Notes: a model not told the origin generated them from the sequence alone. A stretch of 64,000 nt of DNA from Urophycis tenuis (GCA_036785325.1 JAXIVH010000041.1:1922001-1986000); one strand, 5' to 3'; shown: positions 1-11,567, numbered from the stretch's first letter. Program-made: numbers and translations.

Positions 1-193
1 CAGCTAAAAACATACCTTCAACGTTTCAATTAACATCAATCTTTCCTTACAGATCACAAATTAATTAGCTTAGTATTTCAACGACCAATGAGTCAATATA
101 GTCTTGCCATACGCCGTTGGGAACCTTAGATTTCCCCGCTTAAAATGAGCCCATCCCCGAGCAATTTGGTTGCTCACAGACAAAACTGCGTCA
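1..193 (+). repeat. Satellite A, last ~0.9 monomer before the LINE
   Basis: This is part of one 214-bp satellite A monomer. It differs at one base from the uninterrupted monomer at 47410-47602, which is therefore the paralogous empty site for the LINE that follows. The monomer stops after ...actgcgtca, where the retrotransposon begins, and the same monomer continues at about 3811. Confidence 0.93.
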
Positions 194-403
194 AACTGCG
201 TTTGTTCGTGCGCGTGCGCGAAAGCTGCATGCCGCCGGTTACACTACTCCAGCCTCGAGTTCGCTTTCTTTTAACTTTTAACTTTCTTTTTCTTTTCTTT
301 TTTCTTATTTCTTTTTCTCGGAAGTACGGGGTAGCCCTACACTCTCAAACAATGCTGTTTGAGGGAGTTTTGTTGTGCTACTCGTATACTTTTTTCATTA
401 CCA

Positions 404-3400
404 ATGCCGCCTACACCGGGACACGCTGCCTTTGTTTACACCAGAGAACAGCTGATCGCACTAATGCCGGCCGGCATAGTGGCCAGACCAGCGGATTTAC
501 CACCCGATCTCTGGAGGAAAACACATCGGGGATGCAGAGGAGGGAAACGACGTCGGGGGAGAGGGTTGACACGGAATATGCGGATGGAAAGGAGAAAATT
601 CAAGCCGTGTCTCCCCTCTATTGTTATGGGGAATGTTCAATCCCTTTATAACAAAATGGACGAGCTGACGGCGCTAACGCGGAGCCACGCAGTTTACCGG
701 GAATGTAGTTTAATGTGTTTCATTGAGACATGGTTACACATGGATATTACGGACCCGATTGTATCTGTCGATGGCTTCCACACTGTTCGGGCGGACCGGG
801 ACTGTACCAAGAGCGGTAAGCGGAAGGGGGGGGGGCTCGCCGTCCTAGTTAATATCAGGTGGTGCAATCCCGGTCACATCTGTATTAAAGAACAGCTCTG
901 TGGCCCTGATGCCGAAGTGTTGGCCGTTGGACTTCGTCCATATCACCTCCCTAGGGAGATCCCGCATGTCATCATCATCATGGTGTACATCCCTCCTACT
1001 GCTAACCCATCAGCTGCCTGCGGCACAATATACACCACCGTCTCAAAACTGCAGACCAAACACCCCAGTGCCCTCATCATCATGTCGGGAGACTTTAACC
1101 ATGTCACCATGGATAGAGTTCTACCGACTTTTAAGCAGTATGTGAGCTGTCCTACCAGAGGGGTGAGGACCCTGGACCTGATGTATGCCAACATTAAGGA
1201 GGCATACATCTCATCTTCCCTCCCCCCTCTGGGCAGGTCGGATCACAACCTGGTTCACCTCAAACCCTGCTATGTGCCTCTGGTGAAGAGGAAGCCTGTG
1301 ACCACAAGGACTGTGAGGAAGTGGTCAGAGGAATCTTATGAGGCACTGAAGTACTGTTTTGAGGTGACGGACTGGCCTGTACTCTGTGAGCCTCACGGGG
1401 AGGACATTGATGGGCTCACTGAGTGCATCACGGACTATATTAACTTCTGTGTGGACTGCTATGTCCCTGCGTCGACAGTCACCTGTTACGCAAATAACAA
1501 ACCTTGGATCACCAAGGACATCAAGGCCATACTGAACGCTAAGAAAAGGGCGTTCAGAGAGGGCAACCAGGCTGAGCTGAGGAGAGTACAGGGGGTACTC
1601 AAGGTTAGAATTAAGGAGGAAAAGGATAGATACAGGAGGAAGCTGGAGAAGAAGCTCCAGCAAAACAACACAAGGGATGTGTGGAGTGGTATGAGAACCA
1701 TCACGGGCTTCCAGAAGACTGGTGGCGTAGGGCTGGAGGGTGGAGTGGCTATGGCCAATGAATTTAACCTTTTTTTCAATAGGTTTGATACTGTGGCCCC
1801 TGCCCCTCCCCCACATGACCCTGCTGCTACTGCTGCTGACAGCCCAACAACCAGTGCCACTCCACCTCCCCCTCCTTCTCCCCCTCCTTATAGACCGCCC
1901 TCCTGCCTCTCACCAGCTCTATTCACTACCGGACACTTAACACCTACACCCTGCCCCACCCCTCCCCCCTACTCTGCATACTGTCCTCCACTACCTGAGG
2001 ACCCTATCCCTCCCCCCACTGACACCTCTACAGTGTCCTTCACGCCTGAACTGGTGAGAAGACAACTGATTAGACTCCACTCCAACAAAGCGGCGGGCCC
2101 TGATGGTGTGTTCCCCAGGGTACTGAAAGCCTGTGCCCCCCAGCTGTGTGGAGTTCTTAATCATGTCTTCAACCTGAGCCTGCACCTCCAGAAGGTCCCT
2201 CTGATGTGGAAGACGTCCTGCCTCGTTCCTGTCCCAAAGACGCTGCGCCCCAGCAGCCCTAAGGACTACAGACCGGTGGCTCTGACGTCACATATCATGA
2301 AGACCATGGAGAGGCTTGTCTTGGAGCAGCTCAGGCCTATGGTCAGACCCTTCTCGGACCAGCTGCAGTTCGCCTACCAGCCCCGCCTGGGAGTCGAGGA
2401 CTGCATCATCTACCTGCTGAACAAAGCCTACTCGCATCTAGACAAGCCGGCGAGCACTGTGAGAGTCATGTTCTTTGACTTCTCCAGTGCTTTCAACACC
2501 TTACGGCCTGGTCTCCTGGGTGAGAAGATGGCGGCGATGCAGGTTGATGCCCCCTTGGTGTCCTGGATTGTTGACTACCTGATGGGCAGACCACAGTTTG
2601 TACGCCTACAGAACTGTGTATCTGACAGGGTGGTTAGCAACACCGGGGCCCCTCAGGGGACGGTCCTTTCTCCCTTCCTCTTCACCCTCTACACCTCAGA
2701 CTTCAGCTATTGCACTGAGTCTTGCCACCTTCAGAAGTTTTCTGATGACTCTGCAGTAGTTGGCTGTATTGAGGGGGGTGATGAGGGTGAGTATAGGACT
2801 GTTGTGGGCAACTTTGTCTCTTGGTGTGAGCTGAACCATCTACAGCTCAATGCTACCAAGACAAAGGAGCTCATTGTGGACCTAAGGAGGGTCAAAACAC
2901 CGGTGGGCCCTGTGTTCATCCAGGGGGTTCCTGTCGACATTGTTGAGGAGTACAAGTACCTGGGGGTGTACTTCAACAACAAGTTGGACTGGACCAGGAA
3001 CACAGAGGCTATCTATAAGAAGGGCCAAAGCCGACTATTTTTTCTTAGGAGGCTAAGGTCCTTCAACATCTGTAGGACAATGCTGAGGATGTTCTACGAG
3101 TCTGTGGTTGCCAGTGCGATCTTCTTCGCTGTCACATGCTGGGGCAGTGGGATGAGGGTCGCGGACACCAATAGACTCAATAGACTCATCAAGAGGGCTG
3201 GTGATGTAGTGGGGGAGGAATTGGACACTCTGACTACCGTGGCAGATAGGAGGATGCTGTCCAGGCTACGGACTATCATGGACAATGCCTCTCACCCTCT
3301 CTTTTCCACCCTGGCTCAGCGGAGGAGTACCTTCAGCAGAAGACTCCTCTCACCTAGATGCACCACAGAGCGACATAGGAAATCATTCCTGCCTGTGGTC

Positions 3401-3436
3401 ATCAAACTGTACAATTTGTCACTGTCGTCTGCATAA
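404..3436 (+). CDS. LINE endonuclease/reverse transcriptase (L2/CR1/Rex1-type), intact
   Basis: This 1010-residue protein should nick target DNA and copy the element RNA into the nick (target-primed reverse transcription). I start it at the ATG at 404 (context accaATGcc); upstream in-frame sequence has only a TTG. Residues about 75-290 form an APE-type endonuclease: GNVQSLYNK, the catalytic Glu in CFIETWL (residue 108), SGDFN (229-232) and GRSDHN (277-282). Residues about 465-545 are a Pro-rich linker. Residues about 545-850 are the reverse transcriptase: FFDFSSAFNTL with the first catalytic Asp (692), NTGAPQGTVLSP, and KFSDDS with the Asp pair (781-782); EYKYLGV lies in the thumb-side region. 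There is no frameshift or stop. No separate upstream ORF1 is visible; the leader is only about 210 bp. Activity is inferred from intactness, not shown. Confidence 0.93.
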   Translation: MPPTPGHAAFVYTREQLIALMPAGIVARPADLPPDLWRKTHRGCRGGKRRRGRGLTRNMRMERRKFKPCLPSIVMGNVQSLYNKMDELTALTRSHAVYRECSLMCFIETWLHMDITDPIVSVDGFHTVRADRDCTKSGKRKGGGLAVLVNIRWCNPGHICIKEQLCGPDAEVLAVGLRPYHLPREIPHVIIIMVYIPPTANPSAACGTIYTTVSKLQTKHPSALIIMSGDFNHVTMDRVLPTFKQYVSCPTRGVRTLDLMYANIKEAYISSSLPPLGRSDHNLVHLKPCYVPLVKRKPVTTRTVRKWSEESYEALKYCFEVTDWPVLCEPHGEDIDGLTECITDYINFCVDCYVPASTVTCYANNKPWITKDIKAILNAKKRAFREGNQAELRRVQGVLKVRIKEEKDRYRRKLEKKLQQNNTRDVWSGMRTITGFQKTGGVGLEGGVAMANEFNLFFNRFDTVAPAPPPHDPAATAADSPTTSATPPPPPSPPPYRPPSCLSPALFTTGHLTPTPCPTPPPYSAYCPPLPEDPIPPPTDTSTVSFTPELVRRQLIRLHSNKAAGPDGVFPRVLKACAPQLCGVLNHVFNLSLHLQKVPLMWKTSCLVPVPKTLRPSSPKDYRPVALTSHIMKTMERLVLEQLRPMVRPFSDQLQFAYQPRLGVEDCIIYLLNKAYSHLDKPASTVRVMFFDFSSAFNTLRPGLLGEKMAAMQVDAPLVSWIVDYLMGRPQFVRLQNCVSDRVVSNTGAPQGTVLSPFLFTLYTSDFSYCTESCHLQKFSDDSAVVGCIEGGDEGEYRTVVGNFVSWCELNHLQLNATKTKELIVDLRRVKTPVGPVFIQGVPVDIVEEYKYLGVYFNNKLDWTRNTEAIYKKGQSRLFFLRRLRSFNICRTMLRMFYESVVASAIFFAVTCWGSGMRVADTNRLNRLIKRAGDVVGEELDTLTTVADRRMLSRLRTIMDNASHPLFSTLAQRRSTFSRRLLSPRCTTERHRKSFLPVVIKLYNLSLSSA

Positions 3437-3810
3437 TTGGTCCACTACACTATATCTTATTACATGACTGTCATTTCATTTCACTGTAATATTTCACATG
3501 CTACATCCTAGTGTATGCTATTACCTTGTAGTGTATGCCTGGATGTATGTACATTTATGTATATTATCATTTCTTGATGTACATTTTTATATATTTTGTC
3601 ACATAGGTTACATTATATTTGTACATAGGTTTATACTTTTATTTTTACATAGGTTTTATATTTTCATTTAGGTCTCCTTATATATTTATATTTATATTTT
3701 CTAACACTCTACTATACGTAGAGTGTCCTCTTTTTCAACTGGAGTTTTGTCACGAAGACAATTTCCCTCAGGGATCAATAAAGTATGTCTGTCTGTCTGT
3801 CTGTCTGTCT
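3437..3810 (+). other. LINE 3' UTR, polyadenylation-like signal and (TCTG)n tail
   Basis: This AT-rich stretch has no ORF of note. Near its end, caatttccctcagg leads into atcaataaagtat and then about seven TCTG units. The same end motif (caatttccc...gga[t]naataaagtat) recurs as a tiny insertion at 61606 and inverted in every long B unit, so it is the recognisable 3' signature of this LINE group. Confidence 0.85.
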
Positions 3811-3866
3811 GTCAGGTTGACTGAAGTCTACCCAGCAGCTAAAAACATACCTTCAACTTTTCAATT
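3811..3866 (+). repeat. Satellite A remainder of the LINE-split monomer
   Basis: The monomer resumes (gtcaggttgactgaag...) and runs to the start of spacer copy 1. Confidence 0.9.
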
Positions 3867-4104
3867 CACGCGTTTTTTTTGTAACACGTGGAGCTATGAT
3901 AAAGGACACATGTTTTGGCCTGTTTTATTATTCATAGTTGGCTTAACAGTAATAGAATATTATTATATGCTATAAGTGACCAGACGTCCGAGATCAAAAC
4001 TGGGAGCATAATCCCCGAGAAGGGGGAAAAAAAGGGTCAGCTATGTTTAAGTATATATATATATGTGTGTGTATATATGCGTGTGTGTGTGTGTATATAT
4101 GCGC

Positions 4105-4135
<31 letters not shown>

Positions 4136-4853
4136 TGTGTGTGTGTGTGTGTTTCAATCACTTACTTGGAACGGCATAATCCCACATCGCTGTGAAGGGA
4201 TGGCGTTAACCAGGTGGGCGTGCAACCCCTCGAGAGAGTTGCTGCCTCACCGGCACTTGTACTTGTTCAGCCGGATGCAGTTCTTCACAACCACCTTCAC
4301 AGAGACATACAGCTGTATGCCAGGGGGGTCATGTAACACACAACCTATTGCAAGGTCCTCATTTATGCTGGTGTCATTTTGAAATGTTACCATATACAAG
4401 TTTGAATGGTTTTGACACACGATGACTGCAGAGACAGCTGCAGGATGGCCCACGAAGCAGGACGGAGGGGGCCTGTGGCTGTGCGGGGAGGACCAGCGGT
4501 ATGGGTGCTGCCGACACAGGGGGCGGGCGGGCCACAGGCTGACGCAGCAGGAGGCCTCGGCTGGAGGCGGGTGGGCGCAGGAGGCTTCGGCCGGGTGGAG
4601 GACGACAACGCAGTGGGCTGAACGGGCCGGTTGGTGGGAGTCACAGGCTCTGGCTCATCAACAAATAACCTGGAAATATAAAATACACACGTGATCAGTA
4701 TTGATATTGATATCTTTTATAAGAACACTGTTCATACCGTTTACACTTTTTATACAACTGTTTATACAATGTCCATACTGTTTATTTATTAATGTTTATC
4801 ACTGAAAAATAAAGGTGACTTGGTATGACTTGTGTGCTATTTTCTTTCCACAG
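3867..4853. repeat. Satellite A higher-order spacer, copy 1
   Basis: This ~990-bp spacer interrupts satellite A and is shared by ten copies. In order it has an AT-rich start (cacgcg then T8), a TA/GT/GC microsatellite (about 4050-4152), the minus-strand exon-like segment 4166-4669, and an AT-rich end with short degenerate repeats (tgtttatac, ctgttcatac), an AATAAA near 4808 and a plus-strand acceptor-like tttctttccacag. The spacer replaces about 20 bp of the normal monomer between caatt and aacaca. It is nearly identical to copy 7, including an atg interruption in the GT tract. Confidence 0.9.
4166..4669 (-). pseudogene. Exon-like 504-bp pseudo-exon, copy 1
   Basis: On the minus strand the segment is bounded by an acceptor-like tatatttccag/gtt and a consensus donor caa/gtaagt. 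The 5' half reads openly in one frame (LFVDEPEPVTPTNRPV..., Pro/Thr-rich). The 3' half reads in another frame (...HPYRWSSPHS, ...NLYMVTFQNDTS, ...KYKCRRGSNSLEGLHAHL, ...CGIMPFQ), which ends in phase 0 at the donor but has a stop near the exon start. A frameshift therefore separates the halves and is common to all copies, so it predates amplification. The function is not recognised. The CRRGSNSLEGLHAHL stretch vaguely recalls motifs in uncharacterised, transposon-associated teleost proteins; that is low-confidence recall. It could also be a chance open stretch with splice-like edges. Confidence 0.45.
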
Positions 4854-6123
4854 CCAACAGAACACACATGAATCAGCTTATTATTTCAACGACCCATGGG
4901 CAAATATAGTCATGCCATACGTCGTTGGAAAGCTTAGATTTCCCCGTTTAAAATGAGCCCATCTCCGAGCAATTTGGTTGCTCACAGACAAATCTGCGTC
5001 AGGTTGACTGAAGTCTACACAGCAGCTAAAGACATACCTTCAACGTTTCAATTAACATCAATCTTTCCTTACAGAACACAAATTAATTATCTTAGTATTT
5101 CAACGACCCATGAGTCAATATAGTCTTGCCATACGCCGTTGAAAAGCTTAGATTTCCCCGCTTAAAATGAGCCCATCCGCGAGCAGTCTGGTTGATGACA
5201 GACTAAACTGCGTCAGGTTGACTGAAGTCTACCCAGCAGCTAAAAACATACCTTCAACGTTTCAATTAACATCAATCTTTCCTTACAGATCACAAATTAA
5301 TTAGCTTAGTATTTCAACGACCAATGAGTCAATATAGTCTTGCCATACACCGTTGTAAAGCTTAGATTTCCCCGCTTAAAATGAGCCCATCCGCGAGCAG
5401 TCTGCTTGCTCACAGACAAAACTGCGTCAGGTTGACTGAAGTCTACACAGCAGCTAAAGACATACCTTCAACGTTTCAATTAACATCAATCTTTCCTTAC
5501 AGAACACAAATTAATTAGCTTAGTATTTAAACGACCCATGAGTCAATATAGTCTTGCCATACGCCGTTGGAAAGCTTAGATTTCCCCGCTTAAAATGAGC
5601 CCATCCGCGAGCAGTCTGGTTGATGACAGACTAAACTGCGTCAGGTTGACTGAAGTCTACCCAGCAGCTAAAAACATACCTTCAACGTTTCAATTAACAT
5701 CAATCTTTCCTTACAGAACACAAATTAATTAGCTTAGTATTTCAACGACCCATGAGTCAATATAGTCTTGCCATACGCCGTTGCAAAGCTTAGATTTCCC
5801 CGCTTAAAATGAGCCCATCCGCGAGCAGTCTGGTTGATCACAGACTAAACTGCGTCAGGTTGAATGAAGTCTACCCGGCAGCTAAAAACATACCTTCAAC
5901 GTTTAAATTAAGATCAATCTTTCAATAAAGAACAGAAATTAATTAGCTTAGTATTTCAACGACCCATGACTCAATATAGTCTTGCCATACGCCGTTGGGA
6001 ACTTTAGATTTCCCCGCTTAAAATGAGCCCATCCGCGAGCAATTTAGTTGCTCACAGACTAAACTGCGTCAGGTTGAATGAAGTCTACCCAGCAGCTAAA
6101 AACATACCATCAACTTTTCAATT
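4854..6123 (+). repeat. Satellite A block, six 214-bp monomers
   Basis: The marker aggttga recurs at 5001, 5215, 5429, 5643, 5857 and 6071, exactly 214 bp apart. The first monomer after the spacer is a distinct type (aatcagcttattatttc, catgggcaaatatag, acgtcgttgg). The last before the next spacer carries gggaac[ct]ttagatt. Both marks recur at the same positions in other blocks, showing a higher-order unit. Confidence 0.96.
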
Positions 6124-6369
6124 CACGCGTTTTTTTTGTAATACGTGTAGCTATGATAAAGGACACATGTTTTGGCCTGTTTTATTATTCATAGTTGGCT
6201 TAACAGTAATAGAATATTATTATATGCTATAAGTGACCAGACGTCCGAGATCAAAACTGGGAGCATAATCCCCGAGAAGGGGGAAAAAAAGGGTCAGCTA
6301 TGTTTAAGTATATATATATATATGTGTGTGTATATATGTGTGTGTGTGTGTGTGTGTATATATGCGCGC

Positions 6370-6400
<31 letters not shown>

Positions 6401-7098
6401 AATCACTTACTTGGAACGGCATGATCCCACATCGCTGTGAAGGGATGGCGTTAACCAGGTGGGCGTGCAACCCCTCGAGAGAGTTGCTGCCTCACCGGCA
6501 CTTGTACTTGTTCAGCCGGATGCAGTTCTTCACAACCACCTTCACAGAGACATACAGCTGTATGCCAGGGGGGTCATGTAACACACAACCTATTGCAAGG
6601 TCCTCATTTATGCTGGTGTCATTTTGAAATGTTACCATATACAAGTTTGAATGGTTTTGACACACGATGACTGCAGAGACAGCTGCAGGATGGCCCACGA
6701 AGCAGGACGGAGGGGGCCTGTGGCTGTGCGGGGAGGACCAGCGGTATGGGTGCTGCCGACACAGGGGGCGGGCGGGCCACAGGCTGACGCAGCAGGAGGC
6801 CTCGGCTGGAGGCGGGTGGGCGCAGGAGGCTTCGGCCGGGTGGAGGACGACAACGCAGTGGGCTGAACGGGCCGGTTGGTGGGAGTCACAGGCTCTGGCT
6901 CATCAACAAATAACCTGGAAATATAAAATACACACGTGATCAGTATTGATATTGATATCTTTTATAAGAACACTGTTCATACCGTTTACACTTTTTATAC
7001 AACTGTTTATACAATGTCCATACTGTTTATTTATTAATGTTTATCACTGAAAAATAAAGGTGACTTGGTATGACTTGTGTGCTATTTTCTTTCCACAG
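6124..7098. repeat. Satellite A higher-order spacer, copy 2
   Basis: Same layout as copy 1 with a shorter GT tract (about 6309-6398). The distance from the copy 1 landmark (aggttga) is 2257 bp. Confidence 0.9.
6411..6914 (-). pseudogene. Exon-like pseudo-exon, copy 2
   Basis: 504 bp, same splice-like edges and frameshift as copy 1; reads HDPPG (catg form) at the variable site. Confidence 0.42.
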
Positions 7099-8582
7099 CC
7101 AACAGAACACACATGAATCAGCTTATTATTTCGACGACCCATGGGCAAATATAGTCATGCCATACGTCGTTGGAAAGCTTAGATTTCCCCGTTTAAAATG
7201 AGCCCATCTCCGAGCAATTTGGTTGCTCACAGACAAATCTGCGTCAGGTTGACTGAAGTCTACACAGCAGCTAAAGACATACCTTCAACGTTTCAATTAA
7301 CATCAATCTTTCCTTACAGAACACAAAAGAATTAGCTTAGTATTTCAACGACCCTTTAGTGAATATAGTCTTGCCATACGCCGTTGGAAAGCTTAGATTT
7401 CCCCGCTTAAAATGAGCCCATCCGCGAGCAGTCTGGTTGATCACAAACTAAACTGCGTCAGGTTGACTGAAGTCTACCCAGCAGCTAAAAACATACCTTC
7501 AACGTTTCAATTAACATCAATCTTTCCTTACAGAACACAAATTAATTAGCTTAGTATTTCAACGACCCATGAGTCAATATAGTCTTGCCATACGCCGTTG
7601 GAAAGCTTAGATTTCCCCGCTTAAAATGAGCCCATCGGCGAGCAGTCTGGTTCATCACAGACTAAATTGCGTCAGGTTGACTGAAGTCTACCCAGCAGCT
7701 AAAAACATACCTTCAACGTTTCAATTAACATCAATCTTTCCTTACAGAACACAAATTAATTAGCTTAGTATTTCAATGACCCATGAGTCAATATAGTCTT
7801 GCCATACGCCGTTGGAAAGCTTAGATTTCCCCGCTTAAAATGAGCCCATCCGCGAGCAGTCTGGTTGATCACAGACTAAACTGCGTCAGGTTGAATGAAG
7901 TCTACCCAGCAGCTAAAAACATACCTTTAACGTTTCAATTAACATCAATCTTTCCTTACAGAACACAAATTAATTAGCTTAGTATTTCAACGACCCTTTG
8001 GTGAATATAGTCTTGCCACACGCCGTTGGAAAGCTTAGATTTCCCCGCTTATAATGAGCCCATCCCCGAGCAATTTGGTTGCTCACAGACTAAACTGCGT
8101 CAGGTTGACTGAAGTCTACCCAGCAGCTAAAAACATACCTTCAACGTTTCAATTAACATCAATCTTTCCTTACAGAACACAAATTAATTAGCTTAGTATT
8201 TCAACGACCAATGAGTCAATATAGTCTTGCCATACGCCGTTGAAAAGCTTAGATTTCCCCGCTTAAAATGAGCCCATCCGCCAGCAGTCTGGTTGATCAC
8301 AGACTAAACTGCGTCAGGTTGACTGAAGTCTACCCAGCAGCTAAAAACATACCTTCAACGTTTCAATTAACATCAATCTTTCCTTACAGAACACAAATTA
8401 ATTAGCTTAGTATTTCAACGACCAATGAGTCAATATAGTCTTGCCATACGCCGTTGAAAAGCTTAGATTTCCCCGCTTAAAATGAGCCCATCCGCGAGCA
8501 GTCTGGTTGATCACAGACTAAACTGCGTCAGGTTGACTGAAGTCTACCCAGCAGCTAAAAACATACCTTCAACTTTTCAATT
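7099..8582 (+). repeat. Satellite A block, seven 214-bp monomers
   Basis: Landmarks at 7246 and 8530 are exactly six periods apart. Two monomer subtypes alternate irregularly: cccatgagtcaata and cccttt[ag]gtgaata. Confidence 0.95.
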
Positions 8583-9556
8583 CACGCGTTTTTTTTGTAA
8601 TACGTGTAGCTATGATAAAGGACACATGTTTTGGCCTGTTTTATTATTCATAGTTGGCTTAACAGTAATAGAATATTATTATATGCTATAAGTGACCAGA
8701 CGTCCGAGATCAAAACTGGGAGCATAATCCCTGAGAAGGGGGAAAAAAAGGGTCAGCTATGTTCAAGTATATATATATATGTGTGTGTATATATGTGTGT
8801 GTCTGTGTGTGTGTATATATGCGCGCGCGCGTGTGTGTGTGTGTGTGTGTGTGTGTTTTAATCACTTACTTGGAACGGCATGATCCCACATCGCTGTGAA
8901 GGGATGGCGTTAACCAGGTGGGCGTGCAACCCCTCGAGAGAGTTGCTGCCTCGCCGGCACTTGTACTTGTTCAGCCGGATGCAGTTCTTCACAACCACCT
9001 TCACAGAGACATACAGCTGTATGCCAGGGGGGTCCTGTAACACACAACCTATTGCAAGGTCCTCATTTATGCTGGTGTCATTTTGAAATGTTACCATATA
9101 CAAGTTTGAATGGTTTTGACACACGATGACTGCAGAGACAGCTGCAGGATGGCCCACGAAGCAGGACGGAGGGGGCCTGTGGCTGTGCGGGGAGGACCAG
9201 CGGTATGGGTGCTGCCGACACAGGGGGCGGGCGGGCCACAGGCTGACGCAGCAGGAGGCCTCGGCTGGAGGCGGGTGGGCGCAGGAGGCTTCGGCCGGGT
9301 GGAGGACGACAACGCAGTGGGCTGAACGGGCCGGTTGGTGGGAGTCACAGGCTCTGGCTCATCAACAAATAACCTGGAAATATAAAATACACACGTGATC
9401 AGTATTGATATTGATATATTTTATAAGAACACTGTTCATACTGTTTACACTTTTTATACAACTGTTTATACAATGTCCATACTGTTTATTTATTAATGTT
9501 TATCACTGACAATAAAGTTGACTTGGTAGGACTTGTGTGCTATTTTCTTTCCACAG
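8583..9556. repeat. Satellite A higher-order spacer, copy 3
   Basis: Same layout as copy 1. It carries the cctcgccgg and gtcctgtaac variants and a modified end (actgacaataaagttgac), both shared with copy 4. Confidence 0.9.
8870..9373 (-). pseudogene. Exon-like pseudo-exon, copy 3
   Basis: 504 bp. The 3' frame is open for 99 codons across the donor-side end (MGHPAAV... to ...IMPFQVSD); QDPPG variant. Confidence 0.42.
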
Positions 9557-11254
9557 CCAACAGAACACACATGAATCAGCTTATTATTTCGACGACCCAT
9601 GGGCAAATATAGTCATGCCATACGTCGTTGGAAAGCTTAGATTTTCCCGCTTAAAATGAGCCCATCTCTGAGCAATTTGGTTGCTCACAGACAAATCTGC
9701 GTCAGGTTGACTGAAGTCTACACAGCAGCTAAAGACATACCTTCAACGTTTCAATTAACATCAATCTTTCCTTACAGAACACAAAAGAATTAGCTTAGTA
9801 TTTCAACGACCCTTTAGTGAATATAGTCTTGCCATACGCCGTTGGAAAGCTTAGATTTCCCCGCTTAAAATGAGCCCATCCGCGAGCAGTCTGGTTGATC
9901 ACAGACTAAACTGCGTCAGGTTGACTGAAGTCTACCCAGCAGCTAAAAACATACCTTCAACGTTTCAATTAACATCAATCTTTCCTTACAGAACACAAAT
10001 TAATTAGCTTAGTATTTCAACGACCCTTTGGTGAATATAGTCTTGCCATACGCCGTTGGAAAGCTTAGAATTCCCCGCTTATAATGAGCCCATCCCCGAG
10101 CAATTTGGTTGCTCACAGACTAAACTGCGTCAGGTTGACTGAAGTCTACCCAGCAGCTAAAAACATACCTTCAACGTTTCAATTAACATCAATCTTTCCT
10201 TACAGAACACAAATTAATTAGCTTAGTATTTCAACGACCCATGAGTCAATATAGTCTTGCCATACGCCGTTGGAAAGCTTAGATTTCCCCGCTTAAAATG
10301 AGCCCATCTCTAAGCAATTTGGTTGCTCAGAGACAAAACTGTGTCAGGTTGACTGAAGTCTACCCAGCAGCTAAAAACATACCTTCAACGTTTCAATTAA
10401 CATCAATCTTTCCTTACAGATCACAAATTAATTAGCTTAGTATTTCAACGACCAATGAGTCAATATAGTCTTGCCATACGCCGTTGAAAAGCTTAGATTT
10501 CCCCGCTTAAAATGAGCCCATCCGCCAGCAGTCTGGTTGATCACAGACTAAACTGCGTCAGGTTGACTGAAGTCTACCCAGCAGCTAAAAACATACCTTC
10601 AACGTTTCAATTAACATCAATCTTTCCTTACAGAACACAAATTAATTAGCTTAGTATTTCAACGACCCTTTGGTGAATATAGTCTTGCCATACGCCGTTG
10701 GAAAGCTTAGATTTCCCCGCTTATAATGAGCCTATCCGCCAGCAGTCTGGTTGATCACAGACTAAACTGCGTCAGGTTGACTGAAGTCTACCCAGCAGCT
10801 AAAAACATACCTTAAACGTTTCAATTAACATCAATCTTTCCTTACAGAACACAAATTAATTAGCATAGTATTTCAACGACCCATGAGTCAATATAGTCTT
10901 GCCATACGCCGTTGGAAAGCTTAGATTTCCCCGCTTAAAATGAGCCCATCCGCGAGCAGTCTGGTTGCTCACAGACAAAACTGCGTCAGGTTGACTGAAG
11001 TCTACCCAGCAGCTAAAAACATACCTTCAACGTTTCAATTAAGATCAATCTTTCAATAAAGAACAGAAATTAATTAGCTTAGTATTTCAACGACCCATGA
11101 CTCAATATAGTCTTGCCATACGCCGTTGGGAACCTTAGATTTCCCCGCTTAAAATGAGCCCATCCGCGAGCAATTTGGTTGCTCACAGACAAAACTGCGT
11201 CAGGTTGACTGAAGTCTACCCAGCAGCTAAAAACATACCTTCAACTTTTCAATT
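9557..11254 (+). repeat. Satellite A block, eight 214-bp monomers
   Basis: Landmarks at 9704 and 11202 are seven exact periods apart. The last monomers carry aagatcaatctttcaataaagaacag, a variant also seen just before spacers 5, 9 and 10. Confidence 0.95.
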
Positions 11255-11504
11255 CACGCGTTTTTTTTGTAACACGTGTAGCTATGATAAAGGACACATG
11301 TTTTGGCCTGTTTTATTATTCATAGTTGGCTTAACAGTAATAGAATATTATTATATGCTATAAGTGACCAGACGTCCGAGATCAAAACTGGGAGCATAAT
11401 CCCAGAGAAGGGGGAAAAAAAGGGTCAGCTATGTTCAAGTATATATATATATGTGTGTGTATATATGTGTGTGTGTGTGTGTGTGTGTATATATGCGCGC
11501 GCGC

Positions 11505-11567
<63 letters not shown>

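Larger units (their letters stand above)
194..3810 (+). mobile_element. Full-length L2/CR1/Rex1-type non-LTR retrotransposon (LINE)
   Basis: An about 3.6-kb LINE lies inside a satellite A monomer. It has a pyrimidine-rich 5' leader (about 241-320), one long endonuclease/reverse transcriptase ORF, an AT-rich 3' UTR with repeated acatagg motifs, an AATAAA near 3776 and a tail of (TCTG)n. A short tandem repeat tail rather than poly-A is typical of the CR1/L2/Rex1 group. The target duplication is at most 3-4 bp (tca/gtca). The first bases of the element (aactgcgt) repeat the bases just upstream in the target, a small junction duplication. The intact ORF and near-identical empty site suggest a recent insertion. 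The exact clade within L2/CR1/Rex1 is not settled from sequence reading alone. Confidence 0.93.

Noticed and set aside
3915..4382. Plus-strand frame of 155 codons across the GT tract
   Set aside because: The microsatellite (Tyr-Ile then Val-Cys repeats) simply lacks stops in this frame; the frame is lost in copies with other tract lengths.
4387..4694. Plus- and minus-strand frames of 71-90 codons over the GC-rich part of each spacer
   Set aside because: They overlap each other in three frames over the same GC-rich DNA. Only the minus-strand exon-like reading has supporting splice-type edges, and it is kept only as a low-confidence pseudo-exon.
5001..6071. CRISPR-like array (regular direct repeats)
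   Set aside because: The whole 214-bp unit repeats with no unique spacers, and the DNA is clearly eukaryotic.
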